7,667 nucleotides of DNA, taken from Alistipes sp. Its GTDB lineage: Bacteria > Bacteroidota > Bacteroidia > Bacteroidales > Rikenellaceae. The notes under the pieces were generated by a model that was given only the letters and a program-made list of their open reading frames with translations, was not told the DNA's origin and did no database searches. Below are positions 6,068-7,667 of this stretch, piece after piece (position 1 is the stretch's first letter; every line of letters begins with the position of its first letter). The stretch lies in contig JAFYRB010000031.1 of assembly GCA_017559615.1 (NCBI GenBank), positions 1-7,667 on the forward strand, read 5' to 3'. Both the position numbers and the translations under genes were made by a program.

Positions 6068-7170
6068 ATTCTCTCGTATCTTTGGCCTGGGAGCGTGCGA
6101 ATAACACCCTTTAACTCCAAGCCCATAAGTGTCATCATTAGCTGACCGATGGTTAAACCCGTAGCGGCCATAAGCTCTTGTATATCAAGCTGCTCAGCAG
6201 CATCGAATTGCTCGAACACACGAAGCTCATTAGCGTCAAAATTGTGCACAGCGACCTCCTCTTTGCTGCCGCCTGTCTCCTTTACACAATAGCGCTCCCA
6301 ATCCATATCGCTTATAATATCTTTCGCGGTGAGTATCAATCGCGCCATACCCGTGCGGATAAGATTGTTCGTTCCAAAAGAGGTAGTATCCGTTATGCGC
6401 CCCGGCACCGCCATAACTGTTCTGCCATAACCATCAGCCAAGGAGGCTGTAGATAGCGAACCTCCCGATGCCTGCGACTCTACAACCACCACACCCATAC
6501 TCAATCCCGCGATAATGCGATTGCGAGCGATGAAGTGCTTACCATTCTGTCGACTTTGCGATGTTAGCTCCGATATTAGCGCACCACCATTTTTGAGAAT
6601 ATCCTCCGCAAGCTGCCTATGAGGCGTAGGATTCACCTCTGGGAGAGCATTCGCCAAGACCGCGACACTAGGCACCTTGTGCGCAATAGCAGCCCTATGT
6701 ACCGTGGCATCAATGCCATAGGCAATACCACTAACAAGGGTAAAGCCACCCACCTCCGAGGCCAGATCCTCGACGAGGCGATTTGTTATATGCTGCCCCG
6801 ATGGCGACATCTCGCGCGTGCCCACCATCGAGAGTGTAGGCCGAGACAACGACTCTAAATCACCCTTTACAAAGAGCACGTGGGGACGATCTAAAGTCTC
6901 ACGCAGTGGCGCTGGATACTCCCTATCTGTTGCCGCCACCATACATATGCTGTGCTTACGACAATACTCCACCTCGCGCTTGGCCATCGTTATACCCTCG
7001 CCATTTACAATGCCCTCGGCGATATCCTTGCGCAATCCCATATCCGCAACAAGTTCTCCCACCGACGCAGAATATACCGCCTCAGCAGAGCCATAATGGT
7101 CTACGAGATGCGCCGCACCGCGCGCCCCTAACCCTTGCACATATAGTAGAGCAATATCCTCGATAGTCAT
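6064..7170 (-). CDS. dprA: DNA-processing protein DprA (Smf)
   Basis: Binds incoming single-stranded DNA and loads RecA during natural transformation; it is also widespread in bacteria not known to be transformable. The 368 residues show an N-terminal helix-hairpin/SAM-like region (about 1-65, with YVQGLGARGAAHLVDHYGSA), a Rossmann-like DprA domain (about 80-290) and a C-terminal winged-helix-like domain (about 312-368, LDIQELMAATGLTIGQL then LELKGVIRTLPG). Core motifs are SMVGTREMSPSG (114-125), LVSGIAYGIDATVHRAA (145-161), GGALISE (195-201), FIARNRIIAGLS (213-224), VVVVESQASGGSLSTA (227-242) and GRTVMAVPG (249-257). The start at 7170 is the only sensible one, as the next Met is residue 44 and lies past the first domain. 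It has a promoter about 36 bases upstream and shares 4 bases with tatD. A 146-bp repeat array lies upstream. No other competence genes are in view. Confidence 0.95.
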   Translation of the reverse strand: MTIEDIALLYVQGLGARGAAHLVDHYGSAEAVYSASVGELVADMGLRKDIAEGIVNGEGITMAKREVEYCRKHSICMVAATDREYPAPLRETLDRPHVLFVKGDLESLSRPTLSMVGTREMSPSGQHITNRLVEDLASEVGGFTLVSGIAYGIDATVHRAAIAHKVPSVAVLANALPEVNPTPHRQLAEDILKNGGALISELTSQSRQNGKHFIARNRIIAGLSMGVVVVESQASGGSLSTASLADGYGRTVMAVPGRITDTTSFGTNNLIRTGMARLILTAKDIISDMDWERYCVKETGGSKEEVAVHNFDANELRVFEQFDAAEQLDIQELMAATGLTIGQLMMTLMGLELKGVIRTLPGQRYERI

Positions 7171-7205
7171 ATCCTCTGCCCGATTTTAGAGTCTTGTTGG
7201 TAATA

Positions 7206-7237
7206 CAAAATTACGAAAATAAAGTTAAGGTTGCAAA
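7206..7237 (-). promoter_or_regulatory. Predicted Bacteroidetes-type promoter of dprA-tatD
   Basis: TAATTTTG (7206-7213, minus strand) matches TAnnTTTG, and an exact TTTG (7234-7237) lies 20 bases upstream at the -33 position. This is the best of the promoters here. Transcription would begin near 7199, giving a leader of about 30 bases before the dprA ATG. Confidence 0.6.
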
Positions 7238-7328
7238 TAAAAGTGAAGGGACGGGAGCATTGAGTGAGGAATCTTTGGAGCTTGGGCAAAGCCCCAGCAT
7301 ACCCAGTCTACCCATAATCCCCAGAAAA
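7238..7328. other. Gene-free spacer between the dprA promoter and the repeat array
   Basis: I see no credible gene. A short hairpin GGGC-AAA-GCCC (7284-7294), flanked by CT and AG, is the only structure noticed. The sequence just before the array (ACCCAGTCTACCC, then GAAAAGCGCAG) loosely resembles the end of a repeat unit, so this may be a decayed unit edge. Confidence 0.4.
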
Positions 7329-7347
7329 GCGCAGTCAGATAGGTTAC

Positions 7348-7430
7348 TATGTGTTGCTATAGGTTACTATGAGCAGAGCGATATCATCAATAAAAACATC
7401 GGAACTCATAGAAACTCATCGTAACACATA
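7348..7430. repeat. Imperfect palindrome in repeat unit 1
   Basis: The 26-base arms 7348-7373 and 7405-7430 are inverted copies with a 31-base centre. About 21 of 26 positions pair in this unit, including TATGTGTT and CTATGAG blocks. Outer AGGTT (7341-7345) and AACCT (7436-7440) can extend the stem beyond a small internal loop. Arms are made of 10-bp-phased octamers like GTTACTAT. Confidence 0.85.
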
Positions 7431-7493
7431 ACACAAACCTACCCAAGCCCCACTACCGAATTTCTTGGGAGAAAGCGCAGTCAGATGGGTTAC

Positions 7494-7576
7494 TATGTGT
7501 TACTATAGGTTACTATGAGCAGAGCGGTATCATCAATAAAAACATCGAAACTCATAGAAACTCATCGTAACACATA
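7494..7576. repeat. Imperfect palindrome in repeat unit 2
   Basis: Same element in the second unit: arms 7494-7519 and 7551-7576, 22 of 26 positions pairing, including an unbroken ten at TATGTGTTAC. Exact GTTACTAT octamers occur at 7489, 7499 and 7509 on the plus strand. Related inverted copies occur at 7554-7561 (GTTTCTAT) and 7564-7571 (GTTACGAT) on the minus strand, with a decayed third near 7574. Confidence 0.85.
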
Positions 7577-7667
7577 ACACAAACCTACCCAAGCCCCACT
7601 ACCGAATTTCTTGGGAGAAAGCGCAGTCAGATGGGTTACTATGTGTTGCTATAGGTTACTATGAGCA

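Larger units (their letters stand above)
7329..7667. repeat. Tandem array of a 146-bp repeat (two full units and the start of a third)
   Basis: Units begin GCGCAGTCAGAT at 7329, 7475 and 7621, an exact period of 146 bases. Units 1 and 2 differ at four positions (7341/7487, 7356/7502, 7381/7527, 7402/7548), all A/G transitions, about 97% identity. The third unit runs off the right edge after 47 bases, so the copy number is unknown. Each unit contains a large imperfect palindrome, a CCCAAG/CTTGGG inverted repeat (7442-7447 with 7464-7469 in unit 1) and a TTTCT-TGGG-AGAAA mini-palindrome at its end (7461-7474). The period is not a multiple of three and stop codons interrupt it, so it is not coding. 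With the spacer before it, this makes the roughly 500-base gene-free end of the window. Confidence 0.97.

Noticed and set aside
7168..7177. Shine-Dalgarno (AGAGG) before dprA
   Set aside because: It lies only two bases from the ATG, too close to work in the usual way, and this group rarely relies on such sites.
7194..7424. 76-codon open frame on the plus strand over the dprA promoter and repeat unit 1
   Set aside because: It runs into the repeat unit, shows no domain, and covers promoter elements. The repeat period of 146 breaks the frame in the next unit.
7329..7667. CRISPR array
   Set aside because: Units are 146 bases and contiguous, with no unique spacers and no cas genes nearby.
7329..7667. 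Replication origin, because of iteron-like repeats
   Set aside because: No DnaA box of the TTATCCACA type was seen and neither dnaA nor a plasmid rep gene is in the window.

Overview
The window looks like chromosomal DNA from a member of the Bacteroidetes, most likely order Bacteroidales. Three things point there: the -7 element TAnnTTTG typical of Bacteroidetes primary-sigma promoters lies at the expected distance upstream of three genes; Shine-Dalgarno sequences are mostly absent; and the ExbB / membrane protein / ExbD / ExbD gene order and protein sequences have a Bacteroidetes character. A Rikenellaceae (Alistipes-like) source is possible but is only a guess. No plasmid, phage or transposase gene is present.

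All eight genes are on the minus strand, so transcription runs from high to low coordinates. From right to left: a 146-bp tandem repeat array at the right edge (about 7329-7667, running out of the window); dprA and tatD, overlapping by 4 bases, behind a good promoter; ansA with its own promoter and a hairpin at the predicted 5' end of its mRNA; a 256-base intergenic leader; a four-gene TonB-energising operon (exbB-like, a four-helix membrane protein of unknown role, exbD, exbD) closed by a strong intrinsic terminator; and finally the 5' two thirds or less of lysS behind its own promoter, cut by the left edge.

Functionally the window mixes housekeeping genes (lysyl-tRNA synthetase, asparaginase, TatD-type nuclease, DprA recombination mediator) with an inner-membrane proton-driven motor. 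In such motors ExbB and ExbD use proton flow to power TonB-dependent outer-membrane uptake. Here the stator genes enclose an extra membrane protein with a roughly 100-residue predicted periplasmic helical region, and the ExbB-like subunit lacks the glutamate found in helix 3 of E. coli ExbB. No tonB gene is in the window.

The least explained part is the repeat array next to dprA. Each 146-bp unit holds a large imperfect palindrome whose arms are built from octamers related to GTTACTAT at exactly 10-bp spacing, so all sit on one face of the helix. It does not code for protein and is not a CRISPR array. It is the best candidate for an undescribed element here.
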